DNA of 64,000 bases, taken from positions 248,001 to 312,000 of the forward strand of contig NZ_JAIUCZ020000004.1 in NCBI RefSeq assembly GCF_020176955.2, written 5' to 3'. The position numbers and the translations under genes were made by a program. The notes beneath the pieces are model-generated. The model was not told the origin of the DNA. It made no database searches and saw only the letters and a program-made list of their open reading frames with translations. The stretch is from Nocardia sp. alder85J. GTDB taxonomy: Bacteria; Actinomycetota; Actinomycetes; Mycobacteriales; Mycobacteriaceae. Positions 34,448-42,386 of the stretch are shown piece after piece. Every line of letters starts with the position of its first letter. The first letter of the stretch is position 1.

Positions 34448-35335
34448 ATGGCTGGGTTGCGGCGGTGGCTCGACGAGTCCGTGATCGCGGACGGACGGCT
34501 GCCGTTGTTGTGCTTCCTGCTGGGATTCATCGGCGCGTTCCTGCTGATTCGGCTCAGCGTCCGGTTGATCCGCAAACGGGTGCGGTGGTGGCCCGGAAAT
34601 CTGCGAGCGGGGGATGTGCACATCCACCACATGGTGTTCGGGGTGGTGCTGGTGCTGCTGTCCGGCATCGGGCTGGTGACGCTGTATCAGAGCAGTGTGG
34701 GCACCGTCAGCGCGCTGGCCGCGATGTTCGGGCTGGGTGCGGCGCTGGTGCTGGACGAGTTCGCCCTCATCTACTACCTGCGCGACGTCTACTGGGAGGA
34801 ACAGGGCCGTACCTCGGTGGACGCGGTGTTCGTGGCGCTCGCGGTCACCGGGCTGCTGTTGCTGGGGTTCCATCCGCTGTGGCTGCTGGATCTCGGGGAC
34901 ATCCGGCACGACGGGAGTACCGCCGGACGGGTCTTCCTGGCGATCTTCTCGTTCGTGAATCTGGCGCTGGCGGCGATCGTCATCGTCAAGGGCAAGATCT
35001 GGACCGGGCTGTTCGGGATGTTCTTCCTGCCGCTGCTGGTCGTGGGCGCCCTGCGGCTGGCCCGGCCGGGCTCGCCGTGGGCCCGGTGGCGCTACGCCCG
35101 GCGGCTGAAGCTCATGCAGCGGTCGGTCCGGCGTGAGCGCCGGTACCGGCGGCCGGTCATCCGGGCGAAGATCTTCGTGCAGGATCTGATCGCCGGAAAA
35201 CCGGACGTGGCGCATCTGCGGCGGGCGACGGAGGAGGAGTTGGCACGGACCGTGGTGCCCGCACCGCCGGCGCCGGTCGACGGGGGCCTGTTCCACCGGC
35301 GCGAGCCCGACCCGGTCTCCGGCCGCTCGGGGTGA
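34448..35335 (+). CDS. Conserved integral membrane protein of unknown function
   Basis: 295 residues with about six membrane segments: LLCFLLGFIGAFLLI, the pair around HHMVFGVVLVLLSGIGLVTL, VFVALAVTGLLLLGF, VFLAIFSFVNLALAAIVIV and LFGMFFLPLLVVGAL. A conserved-looking loop RWWPGNLRAGDVHIHHMVFG and acidic DEFALIYYLRDVYWEEQ inside the membrane region recall hypothetical proteins widespread in actinobacteria. The C-terminal 90 residues are basic and cytosolic (RRLKLMQRSVRRERRYRRP). Stands alone between tetR and rplS; the 250 bases before it show no feature. Function unknown. Confidence 0.8.
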   Translation: MAGLRRWLDESVIADGRLPLLCFLLGFIGAFLLIRLSVRLIRKRVRWWPGNLRAGDVHIHHMVFGVVLVLLSGIGLVTLYQSSVGTVSALAAMFGLGAALVLDEFALIYYLRDVYWEEQGRTSVDAVFVALAVTGLLLLGFHPLWLLDLGDIRHDGSTAGRVFLAIFSFVNLALAAIVIVKGKIWTGLFGMFFLPLLVVGALRLARPGSPWARWRYARRLKLMQRSVRRERRYRRPVIRAKIFVQDLIAGKPDVAHLRRATEEELARTVVPAPPAPVDGGLFHRREPDPVSGRSG

Positions 35336-35367
35336 GCCGCGGACCCGATTTTCCGGGGGCCGGAGCC

Positions 35368-35495
35368 GTCTGGCACAATACTCGGGTTGCCCTGGGTGAA
35401 GTAGGCCCAGCGCACCGCCCATGTCCGGAGCACGAACCGGCCGAGCACCAGCCGCCAGGTTCCTCTGTTCACGCGAACTTTCCAAAAGGACGGAA
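35368..35495 (+). promoter_or_regulatory. Promoter element and structured leader of rplS
   Basis: GTCTGGCACAAT at 35368-35379 matches the rpsP promoter element in 11 of 12 bases. The leader from about 35386 is about 110 bases. Its first stem is TGC-CTGGG (35388-35396, one bulged C) with CCCAG-GCA (35406-35414). The ribosome-binding site is AAAAGGA just before the ATG. An L19-type autoregulatory leader is possible but not shown. Confidence 0.45.
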
Positions 35496-35837
35496 ATGAA
35501 CACCCTCGACTTCGTCGACGAATCGTCGCTGCGCAGCGACATCCCGGAATTCCGCCCGGGCGACACCGTCAATGTGCACGTGAAGGTCATCGAAGGTAAC
35601 AAGGAGCGCGTCCAGGTCTTCAAGGGCGTCGTCATCCGGCGTCAGGGTGGCGGCATCCGCGAGACCTTCACGGTCCGCAAGGTGTCCTTCGGTGTCGGTG
35701 TCGAGCGCACCTTCCCGGTGCACAGCCCGAACATCGACCACCTCGATGTGGTGACCCGTGGCGATGTCCGCCGCGCCAAGCTGTACTACCTGCGCGATCT
35801 GCGCGGCAAGGCCGCCAAGATCAAGGAAAAGCGCTGA
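35496..35837 (+). CDS. rplS: 50S ribosomal protein L19
   Basis: 113 residues. MNTLDFVDESSLRSDIPEFRPGDTV and the GNKERVQVFKGVVIRRQGGG block, followed by PVHSPNIDHLDVV and KLYYLRDLRGKAAKIKEKR, are canonical L19. The protein sits at the 30S/50S interface. Start fixed by AAAAGGACGG upstream; a longer in-frame extension falls in the leader. A strong terminator follows, so rplS is probably monocistronic. Confidence 0.97.
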   Translation: MNTLDFVDESSLRSDIPEFRPGDTVNVHVKVIEGNKERVQVFKGVVIRRQGGGIRETFTVRKVSFGVGVERTFPVHSPNIDHLDVVTRGDVRRAKLYYLRDLRGKAAKIKEKR

Positions 35838-35872
35838 CCCCGAAGTCGGCGCGGTGGCTTTGGCCGCCTCGG

Positions 35873-35900
35873 CCCCCGGTCCCTCGGACCGGGGGTTTTT
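35873..35900 (+). terminator. Intrinsic terminator of rplS
   Basis: CCCCCGGTCC at 35873-35882 pairs perfectly with GGACCGGGGG at 35886-35895 across loop CTC, followed by five T. One of the few canonical Rho-independent terminators in the window. Confidence 0.9.
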
Positions 35901-35960
35901 GTTCGATGCCCCTGTGAGCCGGGGCGGCGGCGCTCAGGTAAGCGGGATAACCTGTTCGGC

Positions 35961-36788
35961 GTGGCAGACGAAAGCGGGTCGGTGACGGTGTCCGGAGCGG
36001 ATGGCGAACGTGCGGGAAATGCCGGGCCGCGGCGGGCGCGGGGCAAGAAGGCCAAGAAACAGCGCCCGTTCTGGCAGGAGTTGCCGATCCTGATCGTCAT
36101 CGCCGCCGTGATCGCGGCATTGGTGGTGACCTTCATCGGACGCCCGTATGTGATTCCGTCGCAATCGATGGAGCCGACCCTGCACGGCTGTTCCGGATGC
36201 ACCGGCGACCGGATCTACGTCGAGAAGCTCAGCTACGACTTCGGCGATCCGAAGCCCGGCGACGTGGTCGTGTTCGTCGGCCCCAGCAATTCCTGGAACA
36301 AGGCATACCGCTCGAATCGATCCAGCAATGTGGCGGTGCGCGGGATCCAGAACTTCTTCTCCTTCTTCGGCCTGGTGCCGCCGGATGAGAACGACCTGGT
36401 CAAGCGGGTGATCGCGGTCGGCGGTCAGACCGTGCAGTGTTGCGATGCGCAGGGTCGCGTCCTCGTCGACGGCAAACCGCTCGACGAGCCCTACGCCCGC
36501 TACCTGTACCCGTATCAGCCGGGCCTGGCCTACGGCGTCAAGTCGGCCGCCGCGAACGGTGTGCTCATCAATCCGGCGGGCCGCGAATTCGGCCCGATCA
36601 AGGTGCCCGACGGCAACATCTGGGTGATGGGCGACAACCGCAACGAGTCCGCCGATTCGCGCGCCCACATCGATGACGAATTCTCCGGAACCGTGCCGGT
36701 CAAGGACATTCGGGGCAAGGCCGTGTTCAAGATCTGGCCGCCGGGACGGATCGGCCCGGTGCGGTCACAGAATCCCCAGTCGAACTGA
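35961..36788 (+). CDS. lepB: Signal peptidase I
   Basis: 275 residues, single-span membrane serine protease that cleaves exported preproteins. A lysine-rich cytosolic N-terminus (RGKKAKKQRP) leads into the segment LPILIVIAAVIAALVVTFIG. Catalytic serine lies in IPSQSMEPT near residue 70 and the lysine in LVKRVIAVGG near residue 147. The later box WVMGDNRNESADSRAH is complete. An extra insertion with CSGCTGD and CC pairs is typical for actinobacteria. GTG start after a terminator; rnhB follows after 28 bases. Confidence 0.95.
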   Translation: MADESGSVTVSGADGERAGNAGPRRARGKKAKKQRPFWQELPILIVIAAVIAALVVTFIGRPYVIPSQSMEPTLHGCSGCTGDRIYVEKLSYDFGDPKPGDVVVFVGPSNSWNKAYRSNRSSNVAVRGIQNFFSFFGLVPPDENDLVKRVIAVGGQTVQCCDAQGRVLVDGKPLDEPYARYLYPYQPGLAYGVKSAAANGVLINPAGREFGPIKVPDGNIWVMGDNRNESADSRAHIDDEFSGTVPVKDIRGKAVFKIWPPGRIGPVRSQNPQSN

Positions 36789-36816
36789 CCGCGGGCGGTC
36801 GCGCGATAATCGAACG

Positions 36817-37581
36817 ATGGGTGCAGTGGGGCGGAGCCGGCCCGCAGCGCGTGGTGGCAGAGGCGCAGCCGGCAAGAGCGACACCGTGATTCGCGGCGGT
36901 GACTGGCCGCCACGGGTGGTCATGCGGCGCGCGAGCGGTCTGCGCACCCTGGAGGCCGCCCTGATCCGCAGCGGCCTCGGGCCCGTCGCCGGGGTCGACG
37001 AGGCCGGACGTGGTTGCTGCGCCGGGCCTTTGGTGGTGGCGGCCTGCCTGCTCGCGCCGAAGGCCTACGATTCCCTCGCGGGTCTCGACGATTCGAAGAA
37101 GCTCACCGAGGCCACCCGCGAGGAACTGTTCCCGATCATCAAGCGCCGGGCGCTGGCCTGGAGCGTGGTGGTGATCCCGGCGTGGGAGATCGACGCCATC
37201 GGCATCCACGTCGCGAACATCGAGGGCATGCGGCGGGCCGTCGCCGGGCTGGACCAGGTGCCCGGCTATGTTCTCACCGACGGTTTCCGGGTGCCGGGCA
37301 TCCCGGTGCCCTCGCTGCCGGTGATCGGCGGCGACGCCTCGGCGGCCTGTATCGCCGCGGCCAGCATTCTCGCGAAGGTCACCCGCGACCGGATGCTGGT
37401 CGATCTGGATCGGCGACTGCCCGGTTACGGGTTCGCCGCCCACAAGGGGTACAACACCCCGGAACACCTTGCCGCACTCCGGCGGCTGGGTCCCAGCGAC
37501 GAGCATCGGCGCTCGTGGCGCAACGTGCCGGACATGCCCGAATCGAGGCGACTGGCTACCGATACCGCGCATGCGCGATGA
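36817..37581 (+). CDS. rnhB: Ribonuclease HII
   Basis: 254 residues from the ATG at 36817. The mycobacterial homologues begin near WPPR, so a GTG at 36886 (231 residues) may be the true start; neither has a strong ribosome-binding site. The catalytic acidic set is in GVDEAGRGCCAGPLVVAAC (Asp-Glu), LDDSKKL and the aspartate of VLTDGFRV. GYGFAAHKGYNTPEHLAAL closes the fold. The enzyme incises RNA-DNA hybrids and single ribonucleotides. In the lepB-rnhB-DUF2469 order of relatives. Confidence 0.93.
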   Translation: MGAVGRSRPAARGGRGAAGKSDTVIRGGDWPPRVVMRRASGLRTLEAALIRSGLGPVAGVDEAGRGCCAGPLVVAACLLAPKAYDSLAGLDDSKKLTEATREELFPIIKRRALAWSVVVIPAWEIDAIGIHVANIEGMRRAVAGLDQVPGYVLTDGFRVPGIPVPSLPVIGGDASAACIAAASILAKVTRDRMLVDLDRRLPGYGFAAHKGYNTPEHLAALRRLGPSDEHRRSWRNVPDMPESRRLATDTAHAR

Positions 37582-37624
37582 TGTCAGCACACGCATTGCG
37601 GCGAGAAGGAGGATGTCCCACCCG

Positions 37625-37930
37625 ATGAGCGCCGAGGACCTCGAGAAGTACGAAACCGAGATGGAACTTTCGCTGTATCGCGAATACAAGGACATCGTCG
37701 GTCAGTTCTCGTACGTGGTGGAAACCGAGCGCCGCTTCTACCTCGCCAATTCCGTCGAGCTGCGCCCTCAGAACGCCGATGGCGAGGTGTATTTCGAGGT
37801 GCGCATGTCGGATGCGTGGGTGTGGGACATGTATCGCCCGGCCCGTTTCGTGAAGCACGTCCGGGTGATCACGTTCAAGGACGTGAACATCGAGGAGCTG
37901 GAGAAGACCGACCTGCGGTTGCCGGAATAG
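37625..37930 (+). CDS. DUF2469 family protein (Rv2901c-like)
   Basis: 101 residues, beginning MSAEDLEKYETEMELSLYRE and ending LEKTDLRLPE; length and ends match the mycobacterial homologue. The conserved middle FSYVVETERRFYLANSVEL and DAWVWDMYRPARFV has no known catalytic pattern. AAGGAGG precedes two in-frame ATGs (37613, 37625); the second agrees with the family length. Small soluble actinobacterial protein of unknown function, always near rnhB. Confidence 0.9.
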   Translation: MSAEDLEKYETEMELSLYREYKDIVGQFSYVVETERRFYLANSVELRPQNADGEVYFEVRMSDAWVWDMYRPARFVKHVRVITFKDVNIEELEKTDLRLPE

Positions 37931-37962
37931 CTGGTGAGGTCGAAAAGCCCGGTGTGTCCGGG

Positions 37963-38313
37963 CTATTCGGCCCAGGAGTAGAGGACCAGCGCGGCGCTGA
38001 CGGCGCCCACCGCGGCGACGGCGACGGCGGCGGTGAGCGCCACAGTCGCCCGCACGTCCGGCGGCCCGCCGTCCCGGTACAGGCTCAGCATCCGCCCGCG
38101 CCACACACAGACCGCCGCGGCCACCAGCAGCGCCAGCACCGCCGCCAGGGGCACCAGGGTCGCCGGACGCCAGCCGCTGTCGAGGGCGGTGTGCAGGAGC
38201 AGCAGCGCGTTGGCCATCGCCGCCACGGCGGTCCGCCGCCACGCCAGCACCGTTCGCTCCGCCTGCAATCCGGGGTCGGCGGCATCGGCGGCCGTGGTGC
38301 TGCCCGCGGTCAC
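37963..38313 (-). CDS. DUF202 family small membrane protein, copy A
   Basis: 116 residues. AERTVLAWRRTAVAAMANALLLLH is the DUF202 signature around the first segment; two further segments follow (LVPLAAVLALLVAAAVCVW and AVAVAAVGAVSAALVL). Function unknown. Its start overlaps the stop of copy B (ATGA at 38310-38313), so the two form an operon and perhaps a heteromeric complex. Its end converges on DUF2469 with 32 bases between. Confidence 0.85.
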   Translation of the reverse strand: MTAGSTTAADAADPGLQAERTVLAWRRTAVAAMANALLLLHTALDSGWRPATLVPLAAVLALLVAAAVCVWRGRMLSLYRDGGPPDVRATVALTAAVAVAAVGAVSAALVLYSWAE

Positions 38314-38660
38314 GACAGCAGGACCCCGATCCCGGCCAGTGCCGCGACGACGGCGATACCCACCGCGAGGATCGGGACCATCATCGTGCGCGGCAGCCGT
38401 TCACCCCGGCGCATCGCCCGGTCGACGTGCCGCCAGCGCCCGTAGGCGCCGAGCGCGATGACGACCGACAGGACGATGCAACTGACCGCGATCGCCGCCC
38501 GCACCCCGTGATGCCGGAACGGCTGCACCAGTTGGTGGACGGCGACACCGCCGGCGAGCAGCCCGAGCGCGGTGCGGATCCAGGCGAGGAAGGTGCGTTC
38601 GTTGGCGAGTGTGAACCGGTAGTCCACCTCGGATTCGTCGCTGTCGGCCTCAGGGCCCAT
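38310..38660 (-). CDS. DUF202 family small membrane protein (YidH-like), copy B
   Basis: 116 residues. VDYRFTLANERTFLAWIRTALGLLAGGVAVHQLV is the YidH-type signature; further segments are AIAVSCIVLSVVIALGAY and ILAVGIAVVAALAGIGVLL, three in all. The acidic N-terminus GPEADSDESE is cytosolic. Clear partner of copy A. Function not known. The upstream 176 bases separate it from the divergent M23 peptidase gene. Confidence 0.85.
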   Translation of the reverse strand: MGPEADSDESEVDYRFTLANERTFLAWIRTALGLLAGGVAVHQLVQPFRHHGVRAAIAVSCIVLSVVIALGAYGRWRHVDRAMRRGERLPRTMMVPILAVGIAVVAALAGIGVLLS

Positions 38661-38836
38661 CACCGCATCCTCTCCGCGCCACCTCGATCCTCCCACTGTG
38701 CCGTCCCCCGCGGATAACCGACCGACCGGTGTCCCGATCGTTGCGTTCGGAACACACGGTGTTCACATCCGGAAAGTTGTCCACACTCGCCGAAGTCCGT
38801 CTTTCCCGACCCGGACCGGTCCGGCACGGTGGCAGC

Positions 38837-40048
38837 ATGCGCCGAACGACGACGATCCTGCTGGGGTGGCTGTTGCTGCCGATACTGATGGTGACGGTGT
38901 TGCTGCCCACCCCCGGAGCTCGCGCGACGGCGGCCGGATTCGGCTGGCCGTTGCGGCCGCGGCCGCCGGTGTTGCGGCGGTTCGACAAACCGGCCCACGA
39001 TTGGCTGCCCGGCCATCGCGGCGTCGACCTCGGCGGTGCGGCCGGGCAACCGGTGCTGGCCGCCGCCGACGGGGTCGTGGTCTTCGCCGGCCCGGTGGGC
39101 GCCAAGCCGGTGGTCTCGGTGGCGCACCGGGAGTCGGGCCTGCGCACCACCTACGAACCGGTCACCGCATCGGTCACCGTGGGGCGCACCGTATTTCGCG
39201 GCGACCGGCTCGGCGTGCTGGTCCCCGGCCACCACGGTTGCGAGGTGTGCCTGCACTGGGGTGCCCTGCGCGGCCACGAATACCTCGATCCGCTCGCCCT
39301 GGTACACGCCCTGCCACTGCGCCTGTGGCCGGTGTCGGCCCCCGCGGCGCGGCGGAGCCCGGCGGGGCCGGATCTGGGTCGCCGCAGTATCCGGAACCGC
39401 CCTGAAACTGCGCCGGGTTTTGCGATCGTTCGATACTTTGAACGCAACGACGAAGGTGACGAGGACTACAGGGGGATCATGCAGGCCGTAGTTGTTCTGG
39501 TCGACCTGTTCAATGTGGGACCCAACGTGCGGACCGATCGCGACTACGATGACCTGCTGGACCTTGTCGGTGACCTCATACGAGGCGTTGTCGTCGAGCC
39601 GGCCGATCACGGTGATATATGTGACGTAGAATGCCGCCTGTACGGCGGTTTCGTAGATCGACGCGGCGGACCGACCGAGCAATACGTGAGAACGATCAGG
39701 AGGGTTCGGAGGCTGCAAACTCTGGAGAGTCGGGTTCGTATCAGGCCGACGATCGTTCGTTCATTGGCAGCGCATCCCGGTGCACAGTTCCACGGAACCT
39801 ACAAGAACGGCGGCCAGAAGATGGTCGACCAAATGTTGGCGCTCGATGCCTATCATTTCGCGGAATCGGATTTCTTCGACTGTGTCGGGATAATTGCCAA
39901 CGATGACGACTATGTGCCGGTTGTGGTTGCCATCGGACACAAGTTCCACTGTCCGGTACGCTGGCTGCGAAAGAGAACAACGAGTCCGAACGATCATCAT
40001 TTTTCGCCAGAGAATGTTACGGTGCTCGAGGACGGGATGTGGAGATGA
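38837..40048 (+). CDS. Secreted M23 metallopeptidase whose frame runs on into the NYN gene
   Basis: From the ATG at 38837 there is a signal peptide (MRRTTTILLGWLLLPILMV...GARATAA), then an M23 (LytM-like) domain: HRGVDLGGAAGQPVLAAADGVVVFAG, with the second metal site reduced to CEVCLHWGALRGHEYLDP. The lysostaphin-type HxH is LHWG. The homologous M. tuberculosis gene ends soon after the DPL block. Here no stop occurs at about 39370-39400; a basic tail (SAPAARRSPAGPDLGRRS) continues in frame through lower-GC DNA into the NYN domain. A secreted protease fused to a cytosolic nuclease makes no sense, so I read this as stop-codon loss at an insertion boundary, with the NYN protein made from its own start. 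Confidence 0.7.
   Translation: MRRTTTILLGWLLLPILMVTVLLPTPGARATAAGFGWPLRPRPPVLRRFDKPAHDWLPGHRGVDLGGAAGQPVLAAADGVVVFAGPVGAKPVVSVAHRESGLRTTYEPVTASVTVGRTVFRGDRLGVLVPGHHGCEVCLHWGALRGHEYLDPLALVHALPLRLWPVSAPAARRSPAGPDLGRRSIRNRPETAPGFAIVRYFERNDEGDEDYRGIMQAVVVLVDLFNVGPNVRTDRDYDDLLDLVGDLIRGVVVEPADHGDICDVECRLYGGFVDRRGGPTEQYVRTIRRVRRLQTLESRVRIRPTIVRSLAAHPGAQFHGTYKNGGQKMVDQMLALDAYHFAESDFFDCVGIIANDDDYVPVVVAIGHKFHCPVRWLRKRTTSPNDHHFSPENVTVLEDGMWR
39479..40048 (+). CDS. NYN-domain (PIN-like) ribonuclease, partner of the NACHT NTPase
   Basis: 189 residues from the ATG at 39479, preceded by AGGGGGATC. The NYN fold is clear: first acid and Asn in VVVLVDLFNVG (Asp9, Asn12), then KNGGQKMVDQMLALDAYHF (Asp117), and the signature IIANDDDYVPVVVAIG (Asp142, Asp144). 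All acidic positions needed for a metal-dependent RNase are present. The closing sequence VRWLRKRTTS is basic. Its stop overlaps the NACHT start (ATGA), so the two proteins are made together. GC content and codon use drop here relative to neighbours. NYN domains act on RNA; the partner suggests regulated activation, as in defence systems (inference). Confidence 0.85.
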   Translation: MQAVVVLVDLFNVGPNVRTDRDYDDLLDLVGDLIRGVVVEPADHGDICDVECRLYGGFVDRRGGPTEQYVRTIRRVRRLQTLESRVRIRPTIVRSLAAHPGAQFHGTYKNGGQKMVDQMLALDAYHFAESDFFDCVGIIANDDDYVPVVVAIGHKFHCPVRWLRKRTTSPNDHHFSPENVTVLEDGMWR

Positions 40049-42357
40049 ATTCTGCCGATTCGGCTTTGGATATGCTGCGGTCAGATCTGGCATGTTTCGC
40101 GGATCCTGGCACCGAGATACGAGCCGAGTCGGCGGGTATCGGAAAGTTCCGTGTCAGCTGGATGCAGGACGACAAGCGACGGCACGCGCTGTTCACTTTC
40201 GAGGAGTCGAGTGACCCGTGGCCGCTCGGTGTCGAGTTCAACAACGCGAAAATGTCCTACGCAGGTTTCCTGGCGGGTTCGCAGATGGCCGATCTTCGTG
40301 CCGTGGCAAAGAATATGCTCAATATCCTGAAGCCGATTCCGAGCTATGTGTCTCTCGATGCTCGTCGTATTGATGATCTGAGTGTGGACAATCTGGCGAA
40401 AGACGGTGGAGATGTCATCGCCGAGCTGGCTGTTCCCGGAGACGGGCGGACCAATGTCATTTTTGTCACGGCCGATGCCGGTGTGGGTAAGACCAGTCTG
40501 CTACGGCACGTGACTCGTTTGAAGGCCGCTGAGTATCTGAAAGGTGCGACAACGGCGCTCTGGATCTACGTGGATGCTCAAGGCAGTCGGCTCGCCCAAC
40601 TCGATCAGGCCATAGCCGCAGTCCTGGACGATGTTCGAGCGAAATTTCCTTATCATGCGACGGCGCCTTTGGTACGCGCAGGCACTGTGGTCTTGGTGGT
40701 CGACGGATTCGACGAGCTGATCGGGAGTGTCGGCAGTTACGACGAGGCCTTCAGCAGTCTCGCGAGCTTCATCTCGGATCTGGGTGGATATGGTTGTATC
40801 GTCGCTGCCGCGCGCAGTGCCTACTATGAGCAGGAGTTCCTCGCGCGCACTTCCACCACTCTGGGCTTCGGTTCCGACAGCTGGATGCTGAGCGCGATAA
40901 GGCTGCTGGATTGGAGTCGCAGCCAGCGGCACGATTACTTGTGTCGTGTGGCCAAGAGCGATAAACGTGCAGGTCATGCATTGGACGCAGTCGTGGAGAA
41001 GATCGAGAACGCGCTGAGCGTTGCGGATGTGCAGGGCGTGGGCTACAAACCGTTCTTCGTCTCGCGTGCCGTCGATATCATGATCCCTGAGAAAGAAACC
41101 TCTGACGGCGGTGTCGCATCAGATCGCCTCGTTGATCTGCCAGTGGGCACCGGACTGTTGGATCGATTGGTTACCGCGTACGTCAACCGTGAGGTGGAGC
41201 AGAAGTTATTGTCCCCTGCAACAGGGTCGTCGATGCTGGATTCGGAACAGTATCGATACCTGCTTTCGGAGGTGGCCGAAGAGATGTGGAAGCAGGAGAC
41301 CCGAGAACTGTCCAATTCCTCGATCCGCGAGATCGCCGAGATATTGGGTAGCGCGATAGGTATCCAGGGCGACACATTGCGCGAGGTGGTGGAACGGTTA
41401 CCCTACGGCGCGATTCTGTCGCGTGGTGTTCTGCCCGGTGGCGTGGCCTTCGAGCACGATATCTACTATTCGTATTTCTTGGCCGAGCCGGTAGCGCGCA
41501 CCTGGATGCAATCCGATGTACGGTCGTTGACAAGGCTGCTGAGACGAGGCCGACTCCCAGAAGAGGCCGCCGCGATGGCGGGCCGACGGCTACGCGACCG
41601 CGAGGCGCAGCCCCTGCTGACCGTCCTCAGCGATTCGACCCGCCGAGCGAATGGTGACACCGAACAGGTCAAACGCAATTCCGGTGCGCTTGCCGCCGGG
41701 TATCTGAACGGAATTTCGGCGAGTGGATTGAACCTTACCAACTTTATTTTCGGTGATGTCGAAATGGGCCAGCTCAAAATATCCGACAGTACATTCTCGC
41801 GGTGTGATTTCAACGGTACCGATCTGTCCGGGGCAAAATTTTTCGGCTGCCGCGCGGAAAGCGTCCACATGGATCGCGTGCTCGTGGATCCGGCGACGAC
41901 GCTACTCGATATCGATGCACTGCGAGTGGATGATTTCCACGGGCTGGGGTTGAAAACCGAGTACGGCGAGCGATGGATTTTCTCGCCGCTGGAGCTCGCC
42001 ACGATCCTCGACGCGTGTGATCTGCCGGCGGCCGAGCGCGAAGAAGCTACTCGTACCGTGCATCCCGACGTATCCGGGATCATCGACAAACTGTGCATGC
42101 TGTATCTGAAAGCTAATGCTATCGCCGAAACGGACGCGGGCATGACCTGGATTGTTTCCGATGCGCGATGGCGGCCGGTACGTGCCGCGTTGCTCTCCAG
42201 CGGTGTGTTGTCGATCGAATCGAAGTCCGCGAGTGGCAACAAGGTGTTCCTACGCCGCAACAAACGTCCTCAAGAGATCATGCAGGGTATGCGGATCGAC
42301 GCGCCGGTTTCCGGACCGGTACGTGCACTCTGGGAGCAGTTGGAAGCGATCGACTAG
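40045..42357 (+). CDS. NACHT-type STAND NTPase with pentapeptide-like repeats
   Basis: 770 residues from the ATG at 40045 (a GTG at 40039 is possible). An N-terminal region of about 130 residues is of unknown fold. The NACHT NTPase has Walker A TADAGVGKTS (about 142-151) and Walker B LVVDGFDEL, in which Asp-Gly-Phe-Asp-Glu (220-224) is the NACHT hallmark. Helical domains follow. At about residues 554-617 a short series of A(D/N)LxX-type repeats (SGLNLTNFIFGDVEMG, CDFNGTDLSGAKFFG) forms a pentapeptide-like solenoid, a plausible sensor. The C-terminal 140 residues are unrecognised. Bacterial NACHT proteins protect against phage; here no effector is fused, and the overlapping NYN gene would supply one. 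Confidence 0.85.
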   Translation: MNSADSALDMLRSDLACFADPGTEIRAESAGIGKFRVSWMQDDKRRHALFTFEESSDPWPLGVEFNNAKMSYAGFLAGSQMADLRAVAKNMLNILKPIPSYVSLDARRIDDLSVDNLAKDGGDVIAELAVPGDGRTNVIFVTADAGVGKTSLLRHVTRLKAAEYLKGATTALWIYVDAQGSRLAQLDQAIAAVLDDVRAKFPYHATAPLVRAGTVVLVVDGFDELIGSVGSYDEAFSSLASFISDLGGYGCIVAAARSAYYEQEFLARTSTTLGFGSDSWMLSAIRLLDWSRSQRHDYLCRVAKSDKRAGHALDAVVEKIENALSVADVQGVGYKPFFVSRAVDIMIPEKETSDGGVASDRLVDLPVGTGLLDRLVTAYVNREVEQKLLSPATGSSMLDSEQYRYLLSEVAEEMWKQETRELSNSSIREIAEILGSAIGIQGDTLREVVERLPYGAILSRGVLPGGVAFEHDIYYSYFLAEPVARTWMQSDVRSLTRLLRRGRLPEEAAAMAGRRLRDREAQPLLTVLSDSTRRANGDTEQVKRNSGALAAGYLNGISASGLNLTNFIFGDVEMGQLKISDSTFSRCDFNGTDLSGAKFFGCRAESVHMDRVLVDPATTLLDIDALRVDDFHGLGLKTEYGERWIFSPLELATILDACDLPAAEREEATRTVHPDVSGIIDKLCMLYLKANAIAETDAGMTWIVSDARWRPVRAALLSSGVLSIESKSASGNKVFLRRNKRPQEIMQGMRIDAPVSGPVRALWEQLEAID

Positions 42358-42386
42358 CTAGGTTCTGTCTCCTCATGACATAGGGG
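42358..42386. other. Short spacer at the right edge of the NYN-NACHT island
   Basis: The 29 bases between the NACHT stop and the convergent stop at 42387 contain GGTTCTGTCTCCTCATGACA, unlike the surrounding coding style and reminiscent of insertion-sequence ends. No inverted partner was found at the left edge near 39400. Possible scar of mobile-element activity; weak. Confidence 0.25.

Noticed and set aside
42358..42386. Complete insertion sequence or attachment site at the island edge
   Set aside because: Only one short IS-end-like stretch, no transposase, no direct or inverted partner at the left edge.
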